The notes below the pieces were generated by a model that had not been told where the DNA came from, ran no database searches, and saw nothing but the letters and a program-made list of their open reading frames with translations. A stretch of 64,000 nucleotides of DNA from CAVTYH01 sp963738835 (GTDB taxonomy: Bacteria > Planctomycetota > Planctomycetia > Pirellulales > JADZDJ01): the NCBI GenBank assembly GCA_963738835.1, contig CAVTYH010000001.1, forward strand, positions 434,001 through 498,000, given 5' to 3'. Position 1 is the stretch's first letter, and the number at the start of each line of letters is the position of its first letter. A program made the translations under genes and the position numbers. This document shows, piece by piece, positions 37,748 to 46,843 of this stretch.

Positions 37748-40095
37748 ATGTCCGGCTGGCATTTTAATCCCGTTGGCGGTTACGGCCTCGTCATCGTGGC
37801 GTCGGCTGCGCTGCTGGCCGTGATGATGCTCACAAGCCGCGAGTTGCGCCGGATGGTTCCCGGCCGACGCTGGACGTTAATTGGTTTGCGCGTCGCAGTG
37901 TTCCTACTCATCATAGCCGCGATGCTGCGACCGACGCGGGTTTACACCGAAATCCGCCAGCGGCCCGCCACGCTGATTGTGCTGGCCGATCGCTCCAAAA
38001 GCATGCAAACCGCCGATGCTTTCGGCGACCGCACTCGCTGGAATGCCCTCCGCGAAACCGTGGCGGAATCGCTGCCCCTGCTGTCGGGCATGGGCGAAAA
38101 TGTGGAGGTGAAAGTCTACGCCTTCGATCGTGACGTGACGCCTCTGGACCTTACCGGCGGCAAGCTCGACCTCGGCAAATCGGCCGACGGCAAACAAACG
38201 GCAATCGGCGCCGCGTTGGAAGACGTGCTGAAGCGCGAATCCGGCAAGCGGCTGGCGGGCATCATTCTGTTGTCGGATGGAGCTCAGCAAGCCTACACCC
38301 CGCGCGATGAACAGCCGCAAATACCGGCCCGTCGCATCAACGATTTACTGACGCCGCTGTTCACGGTCACCTTCGGCCAAGATCGGTCGGCCACCCAATC
38401 GCGCGATGTAGCGGTGACCGATTTGGTCGTGAACCCCAGCGTGTTCGTGAAAAACGATCTGAGCATTTCTGGCACCGCGCGCATTAGCGGCCTGGTGAAT
38501 CAACCAATTCCCGTCCAAGTGCTGTTTGAATCGACGCCGGGCAAAATGGAAGTGGTTGCTTCGACCGAACTTCGAGCCAAGCAAAACGGCGAACAAGTGA
38601 AGTTCGACCTCGCCTACGTGCCCAAGACTCCCGGCGAACGAAAGCTCACCGTGCGTGCCATGCCGCAACCGGGGGAACGAATTACAACCAACAACGAACT
38701 CAGCACGTTTGTCAACGTGCTCGACGGCGGGCTGAATGTGTTGTATCTCGAGGGCGAGCCAAGGTCTGAATTAACGTTCATTCGACGCTCGCTGGCCACT
38801 TCGCCGGAGATCAAGGTCGATTTCGAGTATATCGATAAGCGTGACCGCGATCATTGGCCGCGCACCGATTGGTCCGATCGCTTTCAGCCCGGTCGCTACA
38901 ACGTCTACATCATTGGCGATTTAGATTCCTCAGCCTTTCGACCCGACGATTTGCGAAAGTTGCGCGATGCCATCAATCAGGGAGCCGGTCTCATTATGCT
39001 CGGCGGCTTCCACAGCTTCTGGGCCGGCGGCTATCAAAAAACGCCGCTGGCCGATGTGTTGCCGCTAGAGGTCCGGCCGGTCGATCAGCTTTCGCGGCAA
39101 GATTTTGATGCCAAAATTCGCGAAGACCTGCACCTCAAACCAGTGCCATTGCCGGATGGACCAGAGTTGGGAAAAACAGGAATCAAAATGCTGCCCGATG
39201 CACGCTTCGGCTACGAGCCGCCGATGCGGTTGAGCACGCGTGAACAGAATCGCCAGGCCTGGGAAAAACTGCCGCCGCTGGAAGGGGCTAACAAGTTCGA
39301 GGCGCTCAAGCCTGCTGCTCGCCCGCTGGCGGTCACCAGCGATGGCAAACCGCTGCTGGTGGCCGCGGAGCCCGGCAATGGCCGGGTGCTGGCCTTCGCG
39401 GGCGATTCCACGTGGCGCTGGTGGATGCACGGCTTCGAGAACGAACACAAACGCTTCTGGCGTCAGGTCGTCTTATGGTTGGCGAAGAAAGACGACACCG
39501 ACGAGCAAAAGGTGTGGCTGAAACTGCCGCAGCGGCGGTTCTCGCCGGCGGCGAAGATCGATTTCACTTGTGGCGCGCACAATACCGAGGGCGAGCCGAT
39601 TCTGGGCGCCTCGTTCACCGCCACGTTGGTAGATTCTGAAGGCAAGCGCCGGCCGATTCCGCTAAATCGGCAGGGCGATCAATCCATCGGTCAGCTGCGC
39701 GACGTAATCGAACCGGGCGATTATTCGATCGTCGTTTCGGCCACCGCTGAACCCTCTTCCCCTGCGGGAGAGGGCAAGGTGAGGGGATCTGCCGTATCGC
39801 TCGGCGAGGCCAAAGCCCGGTTCGTCGTTTACGAACAAGACTTGGAACTGGAAAACGCCGCCGCTCGGCCCGAACTGATGGCCAGCTTGGCGAAAATGAC
39901 CTCCGCCAGCGGCGGTGAAGCCATTGCGCCGAACAGCTCCCGGCGCTCTTGAAGCGGATAAAAGAAGAAAAGCGCGATCGCGAAATTGCCACCGAAACCA
40001 AGTACACCCCGTGGGACAGCCCGCCGTTCTTCTTGCTGGTGGTCGCGCTGCTGTGCGTCGAGTGGTATCTGCGCAAACGCTGGGGCTGGGTGTGA
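37748..40095 (+). CDS. vWA and glutamine-amidotransferase-like membrane protein, frameshifted
   Basis: Two N-terminal membrane helices (YGLVIVASAALLAVMMLTS, IGLRVAVFLLIIAAMLR) precede a vWA-like domain (LIVLADRSKSMQTAD, GIILLSDGAQQAY). A second domain resembles class-I glutamine amidotransferases (LNVLYLEGEPRSELTFIRR, NQGAGLIMLGGFHSFWAGGY). The text RVLAFAGDSTWRWWMHGFEN is typical of planctomycete members. An in-frame repeat (39751-39786) adds EPSSPAGEGKVRGS. A frameshift near 39930 leads from GGEAIAP into QLPALLKRIKEEKRDREI and the last helix (FFLLVVALLCVEWYLRKRWG), ending at 40095 with about 782 residues in total. Last gene of the moxR operon. Confidence 0.86.
39751..39786. repeat. CCCTCTCCCC-type repeat read in frame inside a coding sequence
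   Basis: CCCTCTTCCCCTGCGGGAGA followed by GGGCAAGGTGAGGG matches the left half of the element at 14258-14294. It lies in the last part of the vWA/GATase-like gene and keeps the reading frame. Confidence 0.75.
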
Positions 40096-40284
40096 AGGAA
40101 AGGCAGAAGGCAGTGAGGCGAGCCGCGACCGTGAGGGAGCGGAGGGGGCAAGAAACCATTCAGCCGCTCCATCATTCGAACCTTAGCCGACTACTTCCAC
40201 ATCAGCCCCGGCGTTCTGGCGGCGAATCTTTGATTTCGTGTGGAATTGGTTCGTGCTATCTTTGTTTTCTCCTAGATTTTCAAT

Positions 40285-40488
40285 TCAGCAATGAATCTTG
40301 AAGTCAGTTTGATTACATATAACCAAATAATGATCTTTCGTTTCGATTAAATGGTAGCCTCGTCTCTTTACTTCGGCCTTGAGTTTGCCAAACGATGCGT
40401 ATTTATTCACACTGGACTTGCTTCGATAAACCACGCCACCATTTTTCGCTGTCCATTCTCTAAACATTAGATAAAGCCATGCCATCAT
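40285..40488 (-). CDS. Small protein of unknown function
   Basis: A 67-residue frame starts MMAWLYLMFREW and ends TKDHYLVICNQTDFKIHC. The two tandem ATGs at 40485-40488 are preceded by AGGAG four to five bases upstream, which decides the start. A longer frame from 40596 would read through the perfect palindrome at 40522-40570, so I reject it. The region is AT-rich compared with its neighbours. No family is recognisable. Confidence 0.5.
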   Translation of the reverse strand: MMAWLYLMFREWTAKNGGVVYRSKSSVNKYASFGKLKAEVKRRGYHLIETKDHYLVICNQTDFKIHC

Positions 40489-40521
40489 CAATTCTCCTAA
40501 ATAATTGGGAAAATGATCCAT

Positions 40522-40570
40522 TAAACGGCACAAGCCCGGCTTCCACAGGAAGCCGGGCTTGTGCCGTTTA
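40522..40570. repeat. Perfect 23-bp palindrome (possible bidirectional terminator)
   Basis: TAAACGGCACAAGCCCGGCT (40522-40541) with the next bases TCC forms a 23-base arm fully matched by 40548-40570, around a 3-base loop. There is no T-run, so it may be a terminator or a REP-like element. Confidence 0.85.
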
Positions 40571-40755
40571 TCTTGTTCGCCGCTATTGGTTGACAACAGT
40601 ATACCACAAGTCAGGAAGATTTACTAGCCCCCTGCCTTCCGCCCTCACAGTGTCGGGTCAAATTTGACGCCCGTGTTTGTCCCGCTGTATCATTGGCCTG
40701 TTGAGTACCTTCAAATGCGGAACGACTGAGCACGCGACTCGATAAGGAAGAAAAG

Positions 40756-41490
40756 ATGACTCGATTCAGATTTCCAGTCGCACTAAGTGTTCTTGCGTTC
40801 GTTACCGGTACGGCATTCGCAGGCGACGACCCAATCACGAAAAAACTCGATGATGCCAAAGGCACGTTCGAGCAAGAGCAAAATAAATTGCGAGATGAGT
40901 TAACAGGTGCATTGAAAAAGAAAGCTGACGAAGCAAAGAACGCAGGCGATCTTAAGTTGCTTGAGCATGTACGGGCAGAGGCTGAAGCCTGGGACACTAA
41001 GGGCGAGCTACCGAAGATGGTTTCAACTCGAACATATGACGAGGGAGTTAAAAAATCACGAATCAAAATGGAGGATGCGTTCAAGGCAACGATCAAGGAA
41101 TATACAAAAGCCGACAATATCGAACGGGCAAAGGCGACTGAAACGGAATTGGAAGAATTCAAAAACGGGCACGCGTCTGCGTCCACGCAGATACTGCCTC
41201 AGGCGCAACCGCTCAAAGACGTTCCGAGTAAACAAAAGTTGCGAGAATTCCTCGAAGACACAACTTGGCAGCCCCCAGATGTCAAGTTCTGGTTCCGATT
41301 AAACGCAGACGGCTCTGTGACGCCAGGCTGGCATAATGGTAATGCCTGTCTTTGGACAGTCTCATCTCCTTCAACGATCAAAGTCCAAACCGACTCGGAA
41401 CGTCATGTCCAAGACTTTGAAGTCGATATAAAGAACGGAACATTGAAGGATAAAAGGCCGAACGAAGCGACTTACAAACGTATTAAATGA
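40756..41490 (+). CDS. Exported helical protein of unknown function
   Basis: The 244-residue protein has a signal peptide ending TGTAFAGDD and a charged helical, coiled-coil-like section (residues about 28-130; ELTGALKKKADEAKNAGDL, IERAKATETELEEF). The C-terminal domain of about 90 residues has DTTWQPPDVKFWFRLNADGS and WTVSSPSTIKVQT, a beta-rich pattern seen in other planctomycete exported proteins. AAGGAAG precedes the ATG. The gene is more AT-rich than its neighbours. Function unknown. Confidence 0.78.
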   Translation: MTRFRFPVALSVLAFVTGTAFAGDDPITKKLDDAKGTFEQEQNKLRDELTGALKKKADEAKNAGDLKLLEHVRAEAEAWDTKGELPKMVSTRTYDEGVKKSRIKMEDAFKATIKEYTKADNIERAKATETELEEFKNGHASASTQILPQAQPLKDVPSKQKLREFLEDTTWQPPDVKFWFRLNADGSVTPGWHNGNACLWTVSSPSTIKVQTDSERHVQDFEVDIKNGTLKDKRPNEATYKRIK

Positions 41491-41617
41491 TTTCGTTAGA
41501 GCCCAAAAAAGTTGGCAGGAACCATTGTTTGTGACTTTCGATCTGCACGCGGTCGAAAAGTGTATTCCTGCTCCACAGTATGCCGGACACGTTATCTTCT
41601 CTTTTTCTTCCTCCGTC

Positions 41618-42046
41618 CTATTTTTTCTTTCTGGCAGCCACTTTTTTCAGATTCTCCTCCACCCGGAACTTGACGATCTTTGTGATCAGATCAAAGGGGA
41701 TTGGTTTGTCGTGAGGAAACTGCACCGTGCCTTTGCCGCCGGCGTAAGCGGCAAGCTCTCGTTTGAAGTAGGCGCCGCGCGGGTACAGCCCGATATGGTG
41801 GGTGAACGCGGCGAAATAAATCAGCATGCCGTGCTCTGCGAAGGCCGGCATGCGATAGCTGATTTTCTCTTGCGCATTAAGCGCCGCCTGGCGAATGGTC
41901 AATCTGATTTTTTCCAGCCGCTCGCGAACTTCTTTCGGGTAACCGGCAATGTATTGGTCGATGTCTTTCGGCGGCGAGTTTTTCGGCGCTGAATTTTTCG
42001 GCGGCGGGTTTTTGGCCGCAGCTGACTTCGCTTTCATACGTCTCAT
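41618..42046 (-). CDS. DUF1801/YdhG-like protein
   Basis: The 142-residue protein has a Lys/Pro-rich N-terminal segment of about 25 residues. The DUF1801 core follows: YIAGYPKEVRERLEKIRLTI, EKISYRMPAF, MLIYFAAFTHHIGLYPRG and GTVQFPHDKPIPFDLI. YdhG/FrataxinBs-type members have been linked to iron handling, but most are uncharacterised. It is intact and cytoplasmic by appearance. The Lys/Pro repeats (NPPPKNSAPKNSPPKD) are longer than usual. Confidence 0.85.
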   Translation of the reverse strand: MRRMKAKSAAAKNPPPKNSAPKNSPPKDIDQYIAGYPKEVRERLEKIRLTIRQAALNAQEKISYRMPAFAEHGMLIYFAAFTHHIGLYPRGAYFKRELAAYAGGKGTVQFPHDKPIPFDLITKIVKFRVEENLKKVAARKKK

Positions 42047-42139
42047 CCCGTTTAGGGCGTCTCACAGAATAATCTTTACCCACGAACGTACTGTCGAGAT
42101 ATTTAGCTGAAACGGCAGAACCGGACAGCAGCCGAAGCG

Positions 42140-42643
42140 TTATTGTTTTGCCGGGTCATATGCCGCGGCCACAGGGTCGACGGTCACATTTTCGCCGCTT
42201 GCAATCAGCCATTTACCGTTCTGTTTCGCGAAGACCAACGTTGAAACATTCGTGCCTTTGTCGAAGTGCCGGCCATCGGGAGCATCGAATCCGTCCACAT
42301 TCCATCTAACCAGTGACACCGCTACATCAGGCCGGATAAATCGCACCGTCATGTTGTCCAGCTGAATGGACCGATTCTTGAAATTGGTTTCGTGCGCGAC
42401 TTTGTGCGCTTTCATAATCTCAGGTTTTCCACGCCAGACCATGCCCACGACGTTGACCCATTCGGCATCCTCGGTAAACAAGTTGGCAAAAGCATTCATA
42501 TCGTGTTTATTCCAATCTGTTTCATAGTCTTTTGCCACCTGGCGGATTGCTGTTTCTTCGGTCTTGTCGTCAGCCTTTGCTGAATACGACACTGCGAAAC
42601 AGACGACAGCAATTGCTACGAGGAGCAGTTTCATCTTCATCAT
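42140..42643 (-). CDS. Exported SnoaL/DUF4440-like (NTF2-fold) protein
   Basis: The 167-residue protein starts with a signal peptide (MMKMKLLLVAIAVVCFAVSY) and has an NTF2-like domain: AIRQVAKDYETDWNKHDMNA, LFTEDAEWVNVVGMVW, RGKPEIMKAH and NGKWLIASGENV. This matches SgcJ/EcaC-family proteins of the SnoaL superfamily, small polyketide-cyclase-like or unknown enzymes. GGAG lies shortly before the ATG at 42643. No neighbour indicates a substrate. Confidence 0.83.
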   Translation of the reverse strand: MMKMKLLLVAIAVVCFAVSYSAKADDKTEETAIRQVAKDYETDWNKHDMNAFANLFTEDAEWVNVVGMVWRGKPEIMKAHKVAHETNFKNRSIQLDNMTVRFIRPDVAVSLVRWNVDGFDAPDGRHFDKGTNVSTLVFAKQNGKWLIASGENVTVDPVAAAYDPAKQ

Positions 42644-42750
42644 GAATTCTCCATTGAAGTTTGCGGTGGTGGATAACGTAGTTTGAGCTTGTATCTTGGA
42701 AGAACACCATGCCCCGAGAACAATTTTGCTGATTTCGAACACCGCGGGTA

Positions 42751-42882
42751 GCCTCGATAAAGCCGCAGGCGTATCGAGGTCGCGCAGCGACAAGAGGCGT
42801 TCAGAGGTCGTTACCTAGCCGTGGACTACGAATCCTGACCAGGCATCTCTTGTCGCCACAGCGACCCGGACATTTGTCCGGG
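42751..42882. repeat. Repeat-rich element covering the 3' end of a PEP-CTERM gene
   Basis: Three stems are visible: CCTCGAT/ATCGAGG (42752-42779), GCGACAAGAG/CTCTTGTCGC (42787-42856) and CCCGGACATTTGTCCGGG (42865-42882). The last two bracket or enter the end of the gene at 42815-43522. Confidence 0.7.
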
Positions 42883-43522
42883 CCACCCGTCGGGCATAGA
42901 CACCGAGGCTGAGAAGGCCCAAGGAGGCCAGGGCGAAGGTGGACGGCTCGGGGACGACCTGCCAATGCACCAGACCGCCGACCTCGAGGGGTCCGGTGTA
43001 CAGCGGCAGCGTCGTCAAGTCGAGATCGACGACGTCGGCCGCCGAATCAATGATCGCAGGCCCGGGGCTAAGATAGACGACCGCGTCCAAGCCGGGAATG
43101 CTTCCGCCGGCCACGCTCACTTGTTGCCCCAACGTAAACGGAATCGTGGGCAGGCCGCGCCAGTCTGTGATTACGCGTTCGTCCGTTCCAGTAATGAGGT
43201 GAGGAACCGAACCTGAATCATCAAGCCCCGAACCGTTAACCGAATAGCTAGTGACGAATACCCCCCTCATTTGATAGGTCGTCGGCGATACTAGATCCAG
43301 GTCCGCGACGACCGAGATCATTCCGTCGGCATCGTCATCGTTGGCCTGATAGAACCTCAAGTTGCCCGCCAAATCGCGTTGGGCCACCTCGATTCCCTCC
43401 AGGCCCTCGGCGGTGATTCGCACGGGCACCGCGTGCACAGTGCGAGTGAGCGAAACGCTCAGCAACATGGCCGCGAATGCGGCCAGCCATGACGAGATGC
43501 GCGAGTATTGCAACCGTCGCAT
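42815..43522 (-). CDS. PEP-CTERM sorted exported protein
   Basis: The 235-residue protein has a signal peptide (SWLAAFAAMLLSVSLTRTVH) and a beta-rich body. Its C-terminal sorting signal is VVPEPSTFALASLGLLSLGV followed by ARR. This marks it for exosortase processing. A normal PEP-CTERM tail ends just after the basic residues, but here about 23 more residues (RTNVRVAVATRDAWSGFVV) follow, encoded by a repeat element with hairpins. The body function is unknown. Confidence 0.82.
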   Translation of the reverse strand: MRRLQYSRISSWLAAFAAMLLSVSLTRTVHAVPVRITAEGLEGIEVAQRDLAGNLRFYQANDDDADGMISVVADLDLVSPTTYQMRGVFVTSYSVNGSGLDDSGSVPHLITGTDERVITDWRGLPTIPFTLGQQVSVAGGSIPGLDAVVYLSPGPAIIDSAADVVDLDLTTLPLYTGPLEVGGLVHWQVVPEPSTFALASLGLLSLGVYARRVARTNVRVAVATRDAWSGFVVHG

Positions 43523-44001
43523 CAGCGGTCCCTTTGCAGAATAGGCCGGGCAAGCGGGACACTGCGGCCATCCTACCCAGCCGGCACGTCGGAGTCAACT
43601 TATCGGCAGTAGATCGCAGATCGCCGGGCCGGACGACCACGAGTGGGCTCTACTCATCGACGGCTGGCGGACCCTGCCAGGCATGGCGCGGTGCGCCGGA
43701 TACCTTGCTCCAGATTGGAGCCGATTGAACTCCGCTCGACGTGCGAAAAGAGCCGGGGAATAAAGTGGAAATGCCCCCTTTCCTGCTTTGCAGACTGGCC
43801 CACCATTGGCCTAAAACGAGTCTTGACATTTGATACCCATGTACACTATACTGGCAATCGCGGAGACGATGGGCTCCTGCTCGCGGCGGGCTCCGGCTCG
43901 ATGTACCGCGGGATTGGTCTTTGGCAACTGAGTAATAGATTTTCCCAGCCTCGGGTTTGGCCATCCGAGGTTGGGCCAGACTGTGCGCGGCACTGGAATT
44001 G

Positions 44002-44105
44002 AACCGCAGGGGACGCCGAGGTTCGCCGAGGGCAGCGCAGAGCGATCGGGCATGATTTTGAACATCCTGCGACTCCTCTGCGTGACTCTGCGCCCTCCGC
44101 GGTGA
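44002..44105. repeat. CACGGAG-like inverted repeat, GCAGAG variant
   Basis: AACCGCAGGGGACGCCGAGG (44002-44021) with CGCAGAG faces CTCTGCGTGACTCTGCGCC (44076-44094) and CCGCGGTGAA. It belongs to the same type as the other CACGGAG pairs. Confidence 0.65.
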
Positions 44106-44244
44106 AATTCCTCGTGCCGGCCAGTCGCGCGTGGCGGTGGGAACAGTGAGGGAACAATGCGAGGCGCAAAACACTGGTTTTCCCGAGCATTTCGCGCGAA
44201 CACTGCACCCTCGATCCCCGGGGGTTGTGTTTTTAGTTTGTTGG

Positions 44245-44359
44245 GTGGTCGGTGGTCCGTGGTTAGTGGCAACGGACCACCCAGCATGCAGCCCCCTCAC
44301 CCCGGCCCTCTCCCAAAGAGCGAGGGAGAAAGCATAACAACGGACCACGGACCACGGAC
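44245..44359. repeat. ACCACGGACC-type element with a nested CCCTCACCCC repeat
   Basis: GGTGGTCGGTGGTCCGTGGT (44245-44264) and the inverted CGGACCACGGACCACGGAC (44341-44359) flank a CCCTCACCCCGGCCCTCTCC copy at 44294-44313. Eleven-base direct repeats CAACGGACCAC (44270-44280 and 44338-44348) border the inner part. Confidence 0.75.
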
Positions 44360-44467
44360 AATTGCCGTGTCACAGTCAGGTCGCCATGTTTTTCAAAAAC
44401 GGCTTGTTTTCCCGGCTCGTTTTCCAAACATTGTCCCTCGATTTTTATTTTTTGTGCGAGCGCTTGA

Positions 44468-45250
44468 TCACAGCCGCTGGTTCCACTGGGACCGGCTGTA
44501 TTTTTCTTGGGCGAGTTGCGCCATCAATTCGCGCGGCCAATTGGCAGTGGAATTATGGGCGTCGAACGCTGTCGTCAAGGCGCGTCGCAAGGTTGCTGCC
44601 TCGACAGGCAAATTCGTCAGAAAGTCGTCGTGGCTCCGCCCACTGCGATAGGCGGGCTGCCGCAAGGGCATTTTGAGAAACTTGCTGATCTCTTCCAGCG
44701 GGAAGCGATACAAGAGCGTGCCATGATACAGCAGAAAGCGACGTTTACAGCGCAGGCTGTTGCCAGAAAACTTGCGATCGTTCCACGCCAAGTCGCTGAT
44801 GCCGGCTCTGGCTACAATTCCACTGGGCAAGCCAGCAGTGGCACCCGACGAGGAAGCAGCAGCACGCATCACCCGATTCAATCCGGCGGCAATCGAATCG
44901 AGCACGAATTGATGGGCGCGATCGATCGATCGCAGTTCCGGTCGCCGGGCGTAGCTCAAAACGACCGCGTACATCAGGCAGCCGGGGCCTGTGACAATCG
45001 TCGTTCCGCCGCTGGCACGACGCAACACAGGAAGTCCGGCCGCACGGCATCGATCCAGATGCACTTCATCCGCCAATCGAGAAGAACTTCCCGCCACAAC
45101 CAGCAGGTCTGGCGGCTCCCAGATTCGCAGCACTTCGTAATCGTCTTGCTCCGGCGCTGTTTGGGCCGCTTGCTCGGCGGTGTCCAGCAGGGCTTCGTCC
45201 AGCGCGAGATTTTCCGCCGGCGAATCAAACGTCAGGTCAAGAAGCAGCAT
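44468..45250 (-). CDS. Lipoate-protein ligase A-like protein
   Basis: The 260-residue protein has the biotin/lipoate ligase fold motifs: NLALDEALLD, VLRRASGGTTIVTGPGCLMY (RRxSGG loop) and GISDLAWNDRKFSGNSLRCK with the catalytic lysine, then FLLYHGTLLY. LplA-type enzymes activate lipoate and attach it to E2 or H proteins. Some relatives are octanoyltransferases (LipM/LipL), so the exact reaction is open. It is divergent from a HEAT-repeat gene. Intact. Confidence 0.86.
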   Translation of the reverse strand: MLLLDLTFDSPAENLALDEALLDTAEQAAQTAPEQDDYEVLRIWEPPDLLVVAGSSSRLADEVHLDRCRAAGLPVLRRASGGTTIVTGPGCLMYAVVLSYARRPELRSIDRAHQFVLDSIAAGLNRVMRAAASSSGATAGLPSGIVARAGISDLAWNDRKFSGNSLRCKRRFLLYHGTLLYRFPLEEISKFLKMPLRQPAYRSGRSHDDFLTNLPVEAATLRRALTTAFDAHNSTANWPRELMAQLAQEKYSRSQWNQRL

Positions 45251-45353
45251 GGAAGCAGATCTGTGATAGCGATCGCAGGCATCGCTGGGTTGACGATCTC
45301 CGGTCGTTTCCTAGACTTACGTGTTCCGCCACGCACACGGCTGGCTCTGAATC

Positions 45354-46373
45354 ATGTCTGAACCACAACGCACGCCGACTTCGCTTTTTGCCAATGATGC
45401 CTTGCCGCCGGTCGAACCGCCGAGCGCCGGTTTTCTCGTGCAGTTGTTTTTGATTCCCGGCATCATTGTGGCCATTATTGTCGTCGTCTGGCTGTTGTTC
45501 CACTGGCTGGCTTCGATGGGGAACGACCCGCGCGAGTACATCAAAAAGCTGCGGGGCAACAGCGAAGTGCGCTGGCAGGCAGCCGTGAATTTGGCGGGCG
45601 CTTTGCAGGGCGCCGCGGGAGAGGAAATCAAACAAGATGCCGCGGTCGCCACTGATTTGGGCCAAATTCTGGAAGACGAAATTGCCCAGGGCAGCATGGA
45701 AGAACGGCCGATCAATTTGCGAATTTACCTCTGCCGAGCACTTGGCGAGTTCAAAGTGCCAGCCGCTTTACCCCCGCTGTTGAACGCCGCGAAGACCCAG
45801 CGTGCCGATGCAGAAATTGACGTGCGTCGGGCAGCCGTGCATGGAATTGCATCTTTGGCGGCCAATTTGAAACAGGCCGAGGCAACTTGGAATCAAGCGG
45901 ATGCCGTTGCCGTGCTCGTCGCTGCGTCGAAATCCGACAATGCGAATTTGCGAGCCGAATCGGCGTTTGCCTTGGGACTGTTTGACGATCCGCAGGCGCT
46001 GGCGCGACTGGAACCCATGCTGGACGATTCGCACCCCGACGCCCGCTTTAACGCCGCCACCGGTTTGGCGCGGCACGGCCAGGCTGCGGCGCTGCCGGTG
46101 TTGTTGGAGATGCTCGACCAAGATCAGACGCTTTCCACCCGTGAAGAACGACCGGAAGATCGGCCAGAAAAGCAAAAGATGGTGAACGTCAACGGTCTGC
46201 GAGCGCTTGCCGAATTAGCAAGAACGAATGCAGACGTCGATTTGTCGCAGGCAAAGTCGGCGGTCGATCGGCTTGCGAAATCTGATTTGGTTGAAGTGAA
46301 GGAGAAGGCGCTCGAAGTGCGCCGGATGCTTGAACAGCGGAAAGTCGCAGCACAACCCGAAAACATCCATTAA
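45354..46373 (+). CDS. Membrane-anchored HEAT-repeat protein
   Basis: The 339-residue protein has a short N-terminal polar segment, one membrane helix (LIPGIIVAIIVVVWLLFHWL) and several HEAT-like helical pairs (WQAAVNLAGALQ, RIYLCRALGEFKVPAALPPL, LRAESAFALGLFDDPQALAR, DARFNAATGLARHGQAAALP). HEAT repeats bind proteins. The C-terminus is cytoplasmic or periplasmic depending on orientation, which cannot be fixed. It ends 15 bases before a ferritin-like gene, so they may form an operon. Confidence 0.82.
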   Translation: MSEPQRTPTSLFANDALPPVEPPSAGFLVQLFLIPGIIVAIIVVVWLLFHWLASMGNDPREYIKKLRGNSEVRWQAAVNLAGALQGAAGEEIKQDAAVATDLGQILEDEIAQGSMEERPINLRIYLCRALGEFKVPAALPPLLNAAKTQRADAEIDVRRAAVHGIASLAANLKQAEATWNQADAVAVLVAASKSDNANLRAESAFALGLFDDPQALARLEPMLDDSHPDARFNAATGLARHGQAAALPVLLEMLDQDQTLSTREERPEDRPEKQKMVNVNGLRALAELARTNADVDLSQAKSAVDRLAKSDLVEVKEKALEVRRMLEQRKVAAQPENIH

Positions 46374-46388
46374 TTCGGAGATGAAATT

Positions 46389-46843
46389 ATGGCAGCTTCG
46401 CAAGCGGAAGTGGTCGAGCTACTCAAGACCGCCTATTCGATGGAGCTGGAAACAGTAATGAACTACATTGCCAACAGCACGAACTTGGATGGCGTGCGGG
46501 CAGAGGAAATCAAGAAGTCGCTGGCCGCCGACATTACTGCCGAGATTGGGCACGCCACGCAGTTGCGCAACGCATCAAGCAACTGGGCGGCATGGTGCCG
46601 GGCTCAATGGGCGTGAAGCTCGGAAACCAAAGGCAGCCCGGAGCCGACACGACCGACGTGACGGGCGTCATCGAAGCGGTGATCGAAGCCGAACAAGCAG
46701 CGTGCAATCAATACAAAAAAATCATCAAAGCGACGGAAGGCGAAGACTACGTCACTCAAGACATGTGCATTACGCTCTTGGGTGATGAAGAAGAACACCT
46801 GATTTTGTTCAAAGGTTTCTTGAAGGAATACAAGAAGAGTTAA
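46389..46843 (+). CDS. Ferritin-like protein, frameshifted
   Basis: The first half (KTAYSMELETVMNYIANSTN, AADITAEIGHATQL) and the second half (VIEAEQAACNQYKKIIKATE, DMCITLLGDEEEHLILFKGF) are four-helix ferritin/bacterioferritin-type helices with Glu and His ligands (SMELE, EIGHA, EAEQAA, DEEEH). They are in different frames; the break is at about 46563-46568, where one base would give QRIKQLGGMVPGSMG. Complete protein about 151 residues. The small-size group includes DUF892-like and Dps-like oxidases; iron storage or oxidation is likely. Confidence 0.85.

Larger units (their letters stand above)
43523..44467. other. Repeat-rich region without genes
   Basis: No supported gene in 945 bases. 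It contains a CACGGAG-like inverted pair (44002-44105), the ACCACGGACC element (44245-44359) and a nested CCCTCACCCC repeat. Long antisense frames here are composed of low-complexity repeat translation and are not accepted. Confidence 0.65.

Noticed and set aside
40285..40596. Longer version of the small gene, starting at 40596
   Set aside because: It would read through a perfect palindrome, whereas AGGAG and tandem ATGs at 40485-40488 give a better start.
43650..44348. Open frame of 232 codons on the minus strand
   Set aside because: It runs through three repeat elements, and its translation is the repeat text (LALWERAGVRG). No coding signal.
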